The notes beneath the pieces are model-generated. The model was not told the DNA's origin. It ran no database searches and saw only the letters and a program-made list of their open reading frames with translations. From contig NC_133770.1 in assembly GCF_003597395.2 (NCBI RefSeq), positions 294,203,172 through 294,267,171 of the forward strand: 64,000 bases of DNA, given 5' to 3'. The translations under genes and the position numbers were made by a program. The stretch comes from Chelonoidis abingdonii (taxonomy: Eukaryota > Chordata > Testudines > Testudinidae). Positions 22,006 through 33,669 of the stretch are shown here, piece after piece. Positions within the stretch are counted from its first letter, which is position 1. Every line of letters begins with the position of its first letter.

Positions 22006-22255
22006 GGGCTACGTCTACATTTAAACCGCTACAGTGGTTCACTCACTATAGCCACAGGAGGAGCTCTCCTATCCCAATAGTTAATCCATCTCCCTAAGAA
22101 GCAGTGGCTAAGTTGACGGAAGAATGCTTCCATCGACCTTGGGCTGTCTAACCAGGGCTAGGTCAGCTTAACCATGTCACTCAGGGGAGTTGATTTTTCA
22201 CACCCCTCAAGGACATAGCTGAGTCAACCCAACATTTTAGTGTAGACCTGGCCTG
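22006..22255. repeat. Inverted-repeat element of the 'gtctacac' family (250 bp)
   Basis: The left end gggctacgtctacatttaaa is matched in reverse by ttttagtgtagacctggcc at the right end, giving roughly 20-bp terminal inverted repeats. No coding potential. This is the clearest member in the window; compare 11479, 14051 and 51545. Confidence 0.65.
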
Positions 22256-22259
22256 AGAG

Positions 22260-24135
22260 CAATAACTATTCTCATTGCTCATCAACCTTCAGAAACGTAC
22301 ACAGGTATGGTCTTTATCCATCACTGAAAGGCAACCTCCTCTGAGAGGAAACATAGCAGTGGTTTACACGGTTCACAGGAGCTCTTAACTCTTTAGTGCA
22401 AGATATGAAGAATCCTATATGTAGGTAATCTAAGATACCCCTCTGGGATACAAACAGTATATTGCTGAATTTGACTGGGGAAAAAGACACCCTGCTTAAA
22501 GAACTTTACGGTTAGTGCTGACCAGGAAGTCAAAAAACTTGACCAATCCCTCACCCCAGGAGATCTCTCTCCAGTTTTCCTATCCGTGCTAGCTCTGCTG
22601 CTTAAGACAACACATGGTCTACGACACTAGTAAATAACAGCTAATGTACTCCACGTAGTACAAGGCTATCTGCTACAGTTGCGCAATACATCACAGAATA
22701 ACTCAAAAGACTCTACAAGCATCGCTCTTCCTCTGGTGGAAAAATGCCAGGAGCTCTTTAAATGAACATGGATGGTCAAGAGCAAGATTATGGCACCTCA
22801 AGCAGAAGCTGCTACGATGGCGTCAAAGATAAAGCACTTTCTGCTCACAAGCCAGGCATGGGCTGTATCTTGCACGGAGGGGGGCCTCTGGGGGTCTGGA
22901 GGGCAGAAAAACATCGAGCCAGCAGGCATTCCTGTTCCACAAGCCCTGCTCCCCCCTGAATGATTAAGCACCAACTTGCTCACTGGGCTTTGCAGCAAGT
23001 CCATCCCTTCCGTCCCAATCATTTACACTATACATTCTTTGGGTCAGGGATTGGGTCTATCTCGGTTCTTAGGCAGCTCCTGCCACCACAGAACCAAACA
23101 TCTTTGTTTTGCGTCCTGTAGACTTTACGCTTGGGGCTGCACGTTTACAACAGCAATTCCACTGCAGAACAGAAAAGAACATCATGATCGTTTTATCATG
23201 GTGTCAGCAAATTCCCTTCTGGGGATACAAGAGGAATACAGCTGCAAAGATACAAGAGATATGGAAACACTTAACGCTTTATCCTTGCCGCCACCCCTCC
23301 CCCGCACCACACACACACCCCTTCACTCAAATTAAACAGAAATAATTACACCACCAATATACAGACTGGAATTCAGGGTATTATTTCAACCCTTTGATGC
23401 CAGTCTCTCTGTACACAACATGATTAGCTTGATATAGGCTTGTCTCTAATCCATGCAAACTTTTCTGGCCTATCTTGTTCAGCTTTCCTGCTATCTGGAT
23501 TTCAGACCGCCAGACTCAGCCATCCCTGCATCTATTATCTCCTGTATGACTCAGTCCTGAGAGAGCAACAGTACCCTTTCCCCGGTTGCTGCAATCATAC
23601 ATTTTGTCCAGCAGTGGAAGGCTCATCACTGTGAAACATAAAAACAGTCCTCAGCCTAGCACTCTGTGCTCTGGACACTGCCAGACAGAGCTAGAGGGAT
23701 AATGCGCCAGAGAGCATTATTTATAGTGGTGACAGCAGGAGCAGACGGTGCCAGGAAAATAATTTTTTTTCAATGCGTCGTGTACTCTGGATTGGCATAA
23801 TTTTGTAACCAGCCTCATTACAGGATCTGTTCAGTCTTGATAGGATCCAAAATGCAAATTAGAATTTTATTACCAAATTGAGTTGACTCAGGAGAACACC
23901 ATTCTGCCAGCAGTACTTTGCATGGCTTGTAATCTAGTCTCCACAAATGCACAGTGTGCGAAAGAGGCCTGCACCCAGCACATGGAGCAGACTTCTGTTA
24001 CATCTGCTACCCTCCCAGACCACCTTCTGGCTTGAGGTATATGAAACAATCAGGTGGCTCATAAAGCTCTCCCTCAAGTTCAGAGCGCTGTACAAATGCC
24101 AAGTCTCATTACTCAGCCATCCTTAGTTACTGGTA
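22260..24135. other. No gene recognised
   Basis: Unique-looking DNA. Open frames near 22.8 and 23.0-23.3 kb are short and overlap in several frames without supporting signals. Confidence 0.45.
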
Positions 24136-24559
24136 CTTGAGCTCGTGTGTTTTTCAACTTTGTTTCTTACACATCAGGCCAGAAGGTGGTCTGCCAGGGA
24201 AGTCAAGGCTCCACTGTGCTAGGTGATGTACAAACACATGGTAAGAGATCGGTTCTGCCCCAGAAACACTTGCAATCGAAGGGGATGTCTGGAGCTGTAA
24301 TTTCCAGCTCAGGTAGACTTGCAAGCTTTGAATGACCTAGTGTGCTAAAAACAGCAGCATGGTCACAGCGACACAGGTGACATGACAGCTGCCTGCCCCA
24401 AGGTCTCTGACATGACTGTATTGGGAGTGGCAAACCTCTCCCATCGCCCATGCCACCATGGCTCCACTGCTATTTTTAGTGCACTTGCTTAATCAAAGCT
24501 AGCACATGTACACCCACCTGAGACTGAAACCCACCTTCAGCTTCAGCATAGACACACCC

Positions 24560-24720
24560 TAGCCAGACATGGAAAGACACAAGATGGGAGGAGAAATAGA
24601 CACATGGAGATGATGTGACTTGCCAAGGTCACAGCACCTCAGTGGCAGGATCGGGAAAGGAACCTATATCTCTTGACTTCTGGTCCTGCGCACGCTAGCC
24701 GCTAGACCATATTAACCTAC
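24560..24720 (-). repeat. MIR/CORE-SINE relic
   Basis: 'gatgtgacttgccaaggtca', 'cagcacctcagtggcaggat' and 'gcacgctagccgctagacca' are the reverse complement of the MIR head and core. Confidence 0.75.
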
Positions 24721-24961
24721 TGCTCAGCCTGCTATATATGTTCATAAAGACTGTAACGTAAAGCACAGCGTCCCCTCCCCAACCAGCCACGTCTGGTGTG
24801 GCGAGACCCAACCTGAAACAGCATCTCGCCATCATAAAGAAAGGATAAATTGGCAAGGACAACAACAACAAAGATCAAGAAGCTGAGGACTTGGTTTAAG
24901 AAGAAGAGTTTAAAGAGTTAACTGTTTATAGCTTGGTTAAAGGGGGTCCTGACAGCTGCCT

Positions 24962-25075
24962 ACATAGAATCATAGAAGATTAGGGTTGGAAGAGACCTCA
25001 AGATGTCATCCAGTCCATCCCCTTGCTCAAACCAGGACCGACCCCAACTAAATCATCCCAGCTAGGGCTTTGTCA
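24962..25075 (-). mobile_element. CR1 LINE 3' tail fragment
   Basis: 'atagaatcatagaagattag', 'ggttggaagagacctcaaga' and 'cccttgctcaaaccaggac' are the antisense CR1 end shared with bird and reptile CR1. Confidence 0.85.
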
Positions 25076-25914
25076 AGCTGGGCCTAGAGTGTCTTCACCA
25101 GACACGCTACAGCAGCGCAGCTGAGCCGATGTAGCGCTTCTAGTGTAGACTTGCCCACAGGCTCTCTCAAGCAGCCTCTCCAAGCCAACTAGACGTGGGG
25201 CTGGCAAAACACAGAAGGCATCAAAAATGAAGCCTGCCTCACCTGAAGGATGGATCACGTGGATGAGCGTCTGTGAAAGGACAATAATGGGGAGGCGAGG
25301 ACAGGGCAGACAAATCAGAAAAGACTTATCCTTCACGAAACACAGCAGAAATCCCAGTCAACCTTTTAACTGTACACAGGGATTTCCATGTTGACAGAAG
25401 GGAATGCTGGAACTCAGCAACGCAGAACAGGGTCTTGTGTTGGAAAGAAGTGAAATGCCTGCCTTATTCCATATCTATTGCTTGAGAAATGGTAACAGTT
25501 TCTCTACTGAGAGAGTAAAAGAGAGCATGTGGTGGGAAGAGGTTTGGAGACAGAGTATTATTCAAAAGGCCAGTCTCCGCTTCTGCCAGCCAAGCCGCAT
25601 ATCCCAGCTATCGGCACAACAAAATGGGAACAGCTTTGGCTCCCTCCCATACCGCTGGCAACATGCAGGTTTTCTGGTTTCTATCTGGGCTGTGAACCAG
25701 AAGCAGAAAGTAGGTTACTGTCTCAGCAGCCGCCACCGCCACTGCAAATGAGTGTTTTAAACACAATCAGCGGATCAGTACACTGGGACTCAGCAGTCCC
25801 AACACATAAAACCAGCTGCTGAGACTGGCTTTCAACATTGCTACGGACATTACTGGGAAATTGTTCAATGCTCCTAAAGAGGATTTTTCTCACCCATGGG
25901 CGGATAGGATAATC

Positions 25915-27790
25915 TCTAAGAACATATGAACTGTCATACTGGGTTAGACCAATGGTCCATCTAGCCCAGTATCCTGCCTTCTGACAGTGGCCAATGCCAG
26001 ATGCTTCAGCGGGAATGAACAGAACAGGGCAATTATCGAATGACCCATCCCCTGTCGTCCAGTCCCAGCTTCTGGCAGTCAGAGGTTTAGGGACACCCAA
26101 ATCATGGGGCTGCATCCCTAACCATCTTGGCTAAGAGCCATTGATGCCCCTATCCTCCATGAAATGATCTAATTCTTTTTTAACCCAGTTATACTTTTGG
26201 CCTTCACAACGTCCCCTAGCAACAAATTCCACAGGTTGACTGTGCATTGTCTGAAGAAGTGCTTCCTTTAATTTCTCTTAAACTTGCTTCCTCTTAATTT
26301 CATTGGGTGACTCCTGGTTTGTTATACAAAGGGATAAATAACACTTCCTTATTTAGTTTCTCCACATCATTCATGATTTTATAGACTTCTATTATATCCC
26401 CTCTTTAGTCATCTCTTTTCCAAGATGTACAATCCAGTCTTTTTTCATATCTCCTCATAGAGAATCTGTTCTGTACCCCTAATCATTTTTGTTGACCTTC
26501 TTTTGTAATCTTTTCAATTCCAATTATATCTTTTTTGAAATGGGGTGACCAGAACTGCACATAGCATTCAAGGTGTGGGTGTACCATGGATTTATATAGT
26601 GGCATGATGATATTTTCTATCTTTTATTAGCTATCCCTTTCCTGATGGTTCTTAATATTCTCTTAGCTTTTTTTTTGACTGCTGCTGAAGACTCAGCGGA
26701 TGTTTTCAGAGAACTATCCAGGAGGACTCCAAAGATCACTTTTTGAGTTGTAACAGCTACAGCAAAACCTCAAAGTTAAGAGCATCTCAGGTATGGAGGT
26801 TGCTTGTAACTCTGAAATGTTTGTCACTCTGAACACGTTATGCTTGTTCTTTCAAAAGTTTACAACTGAACATTGACTTATTACAGCTTTGAAACTTTAT
26901 TATACAGAAGAAAAATGCTGCTTTTAACCATCTTAATTTAAATGAAACAAGCACAGAAACAGTTTCCTTATTTTGTCAAATTGATGTTTTTTTTAAACTT
27001 TTCCTTTGTTATTTTAGTAGTTTGCTCTTAATATAATACTGTATGGCATTTGCTTTTTTTTCTTTTGTCTCTGCTGCTACCTTCCGGTTCCAAATGAAGT
27101 GTGTGGTTGACTGGTCAGTTTGTAACTCCGGTGTTCATAACTCTGAGGTTCTACTGTAATTTAGACCCCATCATTTTGTATGTATAGTTGGGATTATGTT
27201 TTCCAACATGCATTACTTTGGATTTATCAACACTGAATTCATCCGCCATTTTGTTGCCCAGTGACCCAGTGTTGTGAGATCCCTTCGTAACTCTTCACTG
27301 TCTCCTTTGGACTTAGCTATCTTGGGTAGTTTTGTATCATCTGCAAACTTTGCCACCTCACTGTTTACCTCTTTTTCCCGATCATTTTATGAATATGTTG
27401 CACAGCACCGGTGGCAATACAGAACTTTGGGGGACACCACTATGTACCTCTCTCCGCTGTGAAAACTGACTATTTATTCCTGTTCTTTGTGTCCTATCTT
27501 TTACCCAGTTACTGATCCATAACTGCCTACTTTGCTTAAGAGTCTTTGGTGAGGGACCTCGTCAAAGGCTTTCTGAAAGTTCAAGTGCACTATAGCCACT
27601 GGATCCCTCTTGTCCATATTCTTATTGACACCCACAAAGGAATTCTAGTACATTGGTAAGGCATGATCTCTCTTTACAAAAGCAGAGTTGATTCTTCCCC
27701 CACATATTGTCTTCATTCATGGGTCTGATAATTCTGTTCTTTACTATAGTTGCAACCAAATGGTACTGAAGTTAGGCTTTTTTAAACCAT
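25915..27790 (-). mobile_element. Long CR1 LINE copy, reverse transcriptase region, interrupted
   Basis: On the minus strand this copy runs from within the reverse transcriptase region to the 3' untranslated tail. The catalytic FADD box is visible (27336-27347 on the plus strand, flanked by K..TKLPK). The conserved end segments lie toward 25.9-26.6 kb. Frameshifts and stops are numerous, so it is dead. A Tigger-like element (26760-27156) sits inside; removing it restores continuity at a TA dinucleotide. Confidence 0.92.
26760..27156. mobile_element. Tigger-like (pogo/Tc1-mariner) MITE inside CR1
   Basis: The left end CAGCAAAACCTCAAAGTTAA and the right end, read inverted, CAGTAGAACCTCAGAGTTAT match well. 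Both sides carry the TA duplication typical of Tc1/mariner transposons (26758-26759 and 27157-27158). The 397-bp interior is AT-rich and non-coding. The other long CR1 (46.0-47.6 kb) lacks an insertion at the equivalent site. Confidence 0.85.
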
Positions 27791-30300
27791 TGTTCTCCCT
27801 GAGTTTACCCCTTTTCAAGGGATCCCAAGGGATCAGGGATCAAAGGACAGCAAGCTCTCAGCGTTGGCAAGCAGGACGCTAGGCTCAGCACTCAGCCCCC
27901 CAAACAGACCACACTACCAACTTCAATCAAGCAGGCACATGGCAAGCAAGCGCACAACAAACTAACAGAGAAATAGAGCTAACAAGTGTGGTGTCAACTG
28001 GGCTCAGTGCAGCAAAGAGTGAGTTGCGATTCCCTAGCCACATAACAAAAACAGAAGTTGACTTCTGAGAGGAGGCAAACAGAGGAGGAATCCAAATCCC
28101 ACCCCAGCTGCTACAGCAGACAGAGGGTCATACTCGTGTAGTTACCTTTGAATGGGACTCACTTGCCATTATAAGCTCAATAGTAACATATATGCCCTCC
28201 CACTTGGAAAAAGAAAATAAAGACTCCTTTCTGCCTAAAATTATGTGTGCCTTCCTGACAGAGGAGACTTTTGGGGGAAATATTGAGGCTAATCAGATAG
28301 GGGACAACGGCAGAGGGAAATGAAGCAGCAGATGAGAGGAAAAAGCAACTCTCCCCTAGCTGCTTCTGTGGAAGATGGAACAGGTTGGACCTCATGTGGG
28401 CCTTTGTTTTGCAACAACTGTTTTAAGATTGTGGGATGCTAGGAGAATGAAAACAGCGAACAACAAGATTAGATAGCTATTCACCTTGCACGTGGATGAA
28501 CACAAGATAATCCAAACGAGAATACTGCTTAACCCCTTCCAGAGATGGTTTAACCACTTCAGACAGGGAAGGAACTGGGAGACCAAGGTAGGGACTGCTG
28601 GCTGGAACAACTCAAAACCTATCTGATTACTGTTAAGAAAAGGAGCTACTCATTCATTCTGCATTGGCAGCATCGGTGTAGGGGGAGAGTTTCCAACTTC
28701 AGATGTTGCAATACTGCTTTAGAGGCAGGCGTCAGGACAAATCTGGCCCAAGATGCACGTTTTGCAATAAGGTTATACAACACCTAAAACTATTAGAAAT
28801 GCTTTTCATAAAAAAATTGTTTCCATTACTGATATTCCCTTGCAATGTTTGCAACCCTCTAGAGTATCTGCAATGTGGCAATGACCAACAGTGTAGACTA
28901 GTCCATGTCATTGCTCAAGCTGAGAGAAATTCAAGAGTAAACCAGATATATAAATAATGAGACGCCAGACTGACGACTTTCACTTTAATTGCTGATAGCA
29001 TTTCTGGTAACTGTGATTTTTTAAAAAAAAAACTTGACAGTGTCCCTCAGTTATAATATGAAATAGAAACATTCATATGGTTGTTGAATACATTTAAGAT
29101 TCATTGCTGTCATGGCAACCAACTATTACTAAAAACCTGAAATTGAAGCTGAAATGATCCAGTGAAAAACAGAGTTAAAGCTGCAGTTCTGTACTGCAAG
29201 CTACAGGACACTGTAGTTCAGAAATAATGGAAATCGGAAAACTTCTGAGGGACAAGACCTTCAGAAATAATTAACCTTAACTCTGCCTTCCCATATGCTT
29301 GACTAATCTCAATTTATATTCTCAGAACACCCTCATACTCCAATACAGCCCCTTTTCTACATTTCCAATATAAGTAAGATAGCAATACCACAGGTACACA
29401 AGGCATGTGTGTGACCTATTACCCATTACCCTCTCTCTCCAACAGTAGCCAGTTCTTGATGCCTCAGAGGAAGGTACAAGAAACCCCATAATAGTCCATT
29501 AGGGAATCATTATCCCACACTATTGCATGCAGGCTCCTACATAACTATACAGGGTCGCCCGCAGCCATTGTCACATGGTATGCCCTCCCCTCCCCACCAG
29601 CCTGACCCCCCTGGTTCATGAGACCCTATACCTCCCCCCCACCCACAGGGGTCTCAACCCAGGAATCGGCCTCCCTTCCCCTCACAGGAGTCCGTCCCTC
29701 CCCCACTCCAGTCCCCATCCTCCTGGCGAGCCCTGGGTCACCCTGCTTTCCTGTGCCAAGAGGAACAGGAGCCTCAGCCACCACGTGGGTATGTCAAGGA
29801 CCCAGTCCGCGGAGCAGGAACCAGGTGCCATATGACCTGCACGCTATAGTGGAAGCAGCTGCCAATGTTTGTGCATGCAGCAACAGTTCCCAGTTCCAAT
29901 GTGCCTGAGTTTTTTCCCCCACTTGTAAGTTACAGGTAAAAAAAATGCAACACAGGAGAAAAACCAGCCAGGTGGGAGCCCTAGAACCCCTGTCTGCGGC
30001 ACCCTCCTCCACAGGCCATCTATGAAATATACATCAAACATCATTCCTTCCCCATCTCACTTTTCTATTCCAGGAGAGAAACCACCCCAGCGTTACATTT
30101 CCCGCCTACGTACAGTTCATCCCACCAGCATACTCACAACTGACACTGGTCTCTCTGTAAACAGACTTTAAAAGAACCCTGAAAATCACCGGTTGCTATT
30201 GTGAGGAGGCAGCACAACCCATTACCAGGTTATTTGACAGGTCTGGCCCTGTCTCCTGAACTGCCCTGGAATGGCGATCCTGCATGAGACACGCTCGCTT
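27790..30300. other. No gene recognised
   Basis: Unique-looking DNA. One weak minus-strand exon-like segment near 28164-28203 has a strong pyrimidine tract and a gtgagt donor but is only about 40 nt. The 29.58-29.76 kb stretch is C-rich on the plus strand, with open frames in two registers and no domain. Confidence 0.4.
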
Positions 30301-30329
30301 CCTGCAGCTGCCTGTCAGTTCGGTAACTG

Positions 30330-30530
30330 GCAGCCAGGAACTCCCAAGTTCCAACCCTGCCTTCGACGCTGACTCTCCATCTGTGACGGGGTGCGTCAGC
30401 TAGCCACACTACCCCCGTTCTGTCACCTGTAGAACGCGGTAACACCCTACCCTCGCAGGGGTTAGGAGGAGTCAGGACAATAAGCATAACACGTAAATTG
30501 CTGAGATTTTTGACTTCACACCAGGACAAA
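30330..30530 (+). repeat. Diverged MIR/CORE-SINE relic
   Basis: 'caagttccaaccctgccttc' and, after a short interruption, 'ctgtagaacgcggtaacacc' plus 'ctcgcaggggttaggagga' fit the MIR core and tail. Low identity. Confidence 0.45.
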
Positions 30531-30709
30531 AGCAGGCTGAGGGTATCCTTGTTTGAACAAAGCCTGTGAGTTAGCAGCAAATGGGGTAAGTCACAAAAAG
30601 TTGACAAGTAAAAGGTCTTTGTTCTGTTTGCATGAGCTTCCCTTCTGCCCCAGCTACTCACCTGTCCCCCATTACTGGAGTCTCCGATCACCTCAACCTG
30701 TAATGCACT

Positions 30710-30860
30710 GATCCTCCCAACGCCTTGTGCGGCAGGGCACTGCTGTTACCCCCTTGCACAGGTGGGAACTGAGGCACAGCTGAAGGGAAGCTGCTCACCT
30801 GAAGTCACACAGCAGGTTCAGTGGCAGAAAAGAGAACTGCTCCTAGATCTCCCAAGTCCC
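30710..30860 (-). repeat. MIR/CORE-SINE relic
   Basis: 'acccccttgcacaggtggga', 'actgaggcacagctgaaggg' and 'tgaagtcacacagcaggttc' are antisense MIR. Confidence 0.75.
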
Positions 30861-31611
30861 AGGCTAGCACTTAAAGGGGTCCACTCACAGCAAGTGCACC
30901 TCCTTGTGGCTGGGTTTGGGAATTCACTCTCACTGCATCTGAAACCCCCTTCTCTCGGTTGCTTGTGCTGTGGCCCCTCACTCTCCAGGACTTCGGGTGC
31001 TCCTTCTTGTGACTCAGCCCCAGCATGATGCCAGGAGATTCTGTGCCAAGTGCAATCTTTTACGTTAGGCAAATACCACCAATGGTCACTCGTGTTCATT
31101 AAAGGTGCCCCAGGACTTTTCACAGAAGCATTAACCCAGATGCCTTGGCTAAGACTGGGTAGTTGTATTCAGTCCATCTAAACTCACCATGGGTACAACA
31201 CTATTGACTTCCTGTTCTAAACTGCTACACAGCATTTCTGCGAGCAGTTCAACTGCTCCTGCAAGAAGTGGCTGCATTGTGACAGCAGGGGAGAAAAGCA
31301 AGAGCCATCAGTATGTCGCTTGGGATTCTTCAGAAGGACACTGACACTTGAATCTAGATCATCAACAGTCAGGCCTGAAGATGCAACGTAGTGGCATGTT
31401 CCCTACCCAGGACCACACTGCAGAGGAGCTGTGGTATCACTTCAGCACTGTTCCAATTCTATCAGACTTGCTTTGGAAAGAAAAGCAAAGAGCGGCCTAT
31501 AGTGAGGTGATCTCTACCCTTAATCTATGCTACTTGAAGTCTCCAGCCCATGAAAATCCCTTCCAGGAGGAATTGCTAGGTGAAACTTCCACCTTGCATC
31601 CCGCCCTCCCC

Positions 31612-31915
31612 NNNNNNNNNNNNNNNNNNNNNNNNNNNNNNNNNNNNNNNNNNNNNNNNNNNNNNNNNNNNNNNNNNNNNNNNNNNNNNNNNNNNNNNNN
31701 NNNNNNNNNNNNNNNNNNNNNNNNNNNNNNNNNNNNNNNNNNNNNNNNNNNNNNNNNNNNNNNNNNNNNNNNNNNNNNNNNNNNNNNNNNNNNNNNNNNN
31801 NNNNNNNNNNNNNNNNNNNNNNNNNNNNNNNNNNNNNNNNNNNNNNNNNNNNNNNNNNNNNNNNNNNNNNNNNNNNNNNNNNNNNNNNNNNNNNNNNNNN
31901 NNNNNNNNNNNNNNN
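31612..31915. other. Assembly gap (304 N)
   Basis: An N-run directly beside the CpG island. GC-rich DNA is a common cause of such gaps, so the island probably extends into it. Confidence 1.
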
Positions 31916-32300
31916 TTCCCTCCCCGAGGTCCCTTTGTTGACAGCTCTCCACTCCCCCTCAAGCACCGCGCGGCCCCGTTGCCGCCGAGTAGCGCCCCCG
32001 CAGAAAGCTCCCCACCGTTCGCTCTTGAGGGCTCTCCCCCCACGGGTGGGCAACTCCCCCAGGCAGGGAGCTTATGTGCATCATCCCCGCCCGGCCCAGG
32101 GAAGCCGTTCCCCGCAAACCCCAGTTCCAGGTACCGTTGGGCAAGTCCTCGCGCGCCTGTCTCACCTCTCCTCCTCTCATATACCCAGTCATCCACACAG
32201 TCGTCCGCTGCATCTTTCTCCACGCCTCCCGCTTGGCTCTGCGCACCAATCGCTGTTTGGCGCACGCTGCCGGGGGGGGGCGGGGGGGGCACGAGAATAT
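31916..32300. promoter_or_regulatory. CpG island, candidate promoter
   Basis: By hand count this 385-bp stretch has about 31 CpG dinucleotides and is roughly two-thirds G+C, giving an observed/expected ratio near 0.8. The rest of the window is CpG-poor. A CCAAT pentamer lies at 32246-32250 and a G9-C-G8 run at 32272-32289 that could form a G-quadruplex. A consensus-like donor CCAG|gtaccg at about 32132-32138 on the plus strand could end a first exon. Direction is not settled, and open frames on both strands partly run into the gap. This is the only promoter-like region I can support. Confidence 0.55.
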
Positions 32301-32309
32301 AGTATTCTA

Positions 32310-33080
32310 TAGTATTGCAACTTCTTTTATGGAAGAGGCCCCTGAAATTGCTTTGTCCCGACCCCCTGAATCCTCTGGGCGGCCTTGGCACCGGCCCTGA
32401 CACCAGGGACTTCAATCGGATTTCTGGTAAGCAGAGCGAGACCAGCTCAGATCCCTATGCTTATCACGCTGCGAGTATAATCATATTCCATACAGTTACC
32501 CTGATTTGCATGAATAGGTGTTTACTGTCTGAGAAGCATACCTGCAAAGCCATGCTCTGAACACGCTCACAGGGTGCTCGTTAGCAGGATGGCTCAGTTG
32601 TTTAAACAATCACAGTTAGCAGGATTCTGCATCTTCCATATGCCAGCACGTGGCCTGGTAATCAGTGGTTTCTATTACAAGCGCATGCTTCTAAGAGGCA
32701 CCTGTTGCAGGAAGTCCTCTGGGTGCTTGAAAAGAAATAACTGGAAGCAACTGCATTTTTTGTAACGTGTCTGGAAAAGAAATCCGGAACAATTTAATAA
32801 GAGAGGACTGCTGGGCTACCCTGCTTTAAGTATCTAACGTGCATTAAGCTAAGATTTCTTAGTGAGTTACATCAGGCTAATGCTAAATGAAAGCACAAGT
32901 AAACGTAAAACAGAAGTGAAAAAGTGTATAGAATGCCATTAACTTCTGCTCTGTGAGGGGATGGCTATCTGTGCATCACACCAGACAGTCCTCTGCCTAT
33001 GGACTGTTCATTGATTACTGCAACCAGGTGAGGAACACAACTGTCTCATACGACTACGATAGTGTAGAGGAATGGACTGG
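32310..33080. other. No gene recognised
   Basis: 32330-32400 ('cccctgaaattgctttgtcc', 'cctctgggcggccttggc') resembles a dispersed repeat that I cannot classify. The remainder is unique. Confidence 0.4.
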
Positions 33081-33084
33081 GGAG

Positions 33085-33175
33085 AAACCAAAACAACGTT
33101 TACATTTATGCAACATCTTTCATCCAGAGATCCCAAAGAACTTTACAGACAAACTGGACAAACTGAACCCCTACC
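33085..33175 (-). repeat. MIR/CORE-SINE relic (tail)
   Basis: 'tttacatttatgcaacatct' and 'agagatcccaaagaacttta' match the antisense tail of the MIR-type family. Confidence 0.55.
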
Positions 33176-33349
33176 CCACAAAGCATATGCAATCACTTCT
33201 GGGGTGGCATACACAAGCTCTCTAACAATACACAGGAACACTACTGAACAGCTTAAGGCTGGAAGAATACAACGTCCAACAGAAACTGCATATCCTGTTA
33301 ATCCCACACCCACCACATACACATTACCAGCTTTACAGACAGCATAGAT

Positions 33350-33659
33350 CAGGGGTCGGCAACCTTTCAGAAGTTGTGTGCCGAGTCTTCATTTATTCAC
33401 TCTAGTTTAAGGTTTTGCGTGCCAGTAATACATTTTAATGTTTTTAGAAGGTCTCTTTCTAGAAGACTATAATATATAACTAAACTATTGTTGAATGTAA
33501 AGTAAATAAGATTTTTAAAATGTTTAAGAAGTTTCATTTAAAATTAAATTAAAATGCAGAGCCCCCCAGACCGATGGCCAGGACCTGGGCAGTGTGAGTG
33601 CCACTGAAAATGAGCTTGTGTGCTACCTTCGGCACGCGTGCCATAGGTTGCCTACCCCG
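33350..33659. mobile_element. hAT-type MITE (about 310 bp)
   Basis: The left terminus CAGGGGTCGGCAACC is inverted at the right as GGTTGCCTACCCCG, the classic vertebrate hAT end. The flanks gcatagat and acacagat agree at 6 of 8. The interior is AT-rich and non-coding. Confidence 0.8.
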
Positions 33660-33669
33660 ACACAGATAG

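Noticed and set aside
30230..30691. 153-codon minus-strand frame
   Set aside because: It overlaps a diverged MIR and has no domain.
31520..32415. Open frames of 140-279 codons around the CpG island
   Set aside because: Most of their length is N sequence; the remaining codons are GC-rich with no domain.
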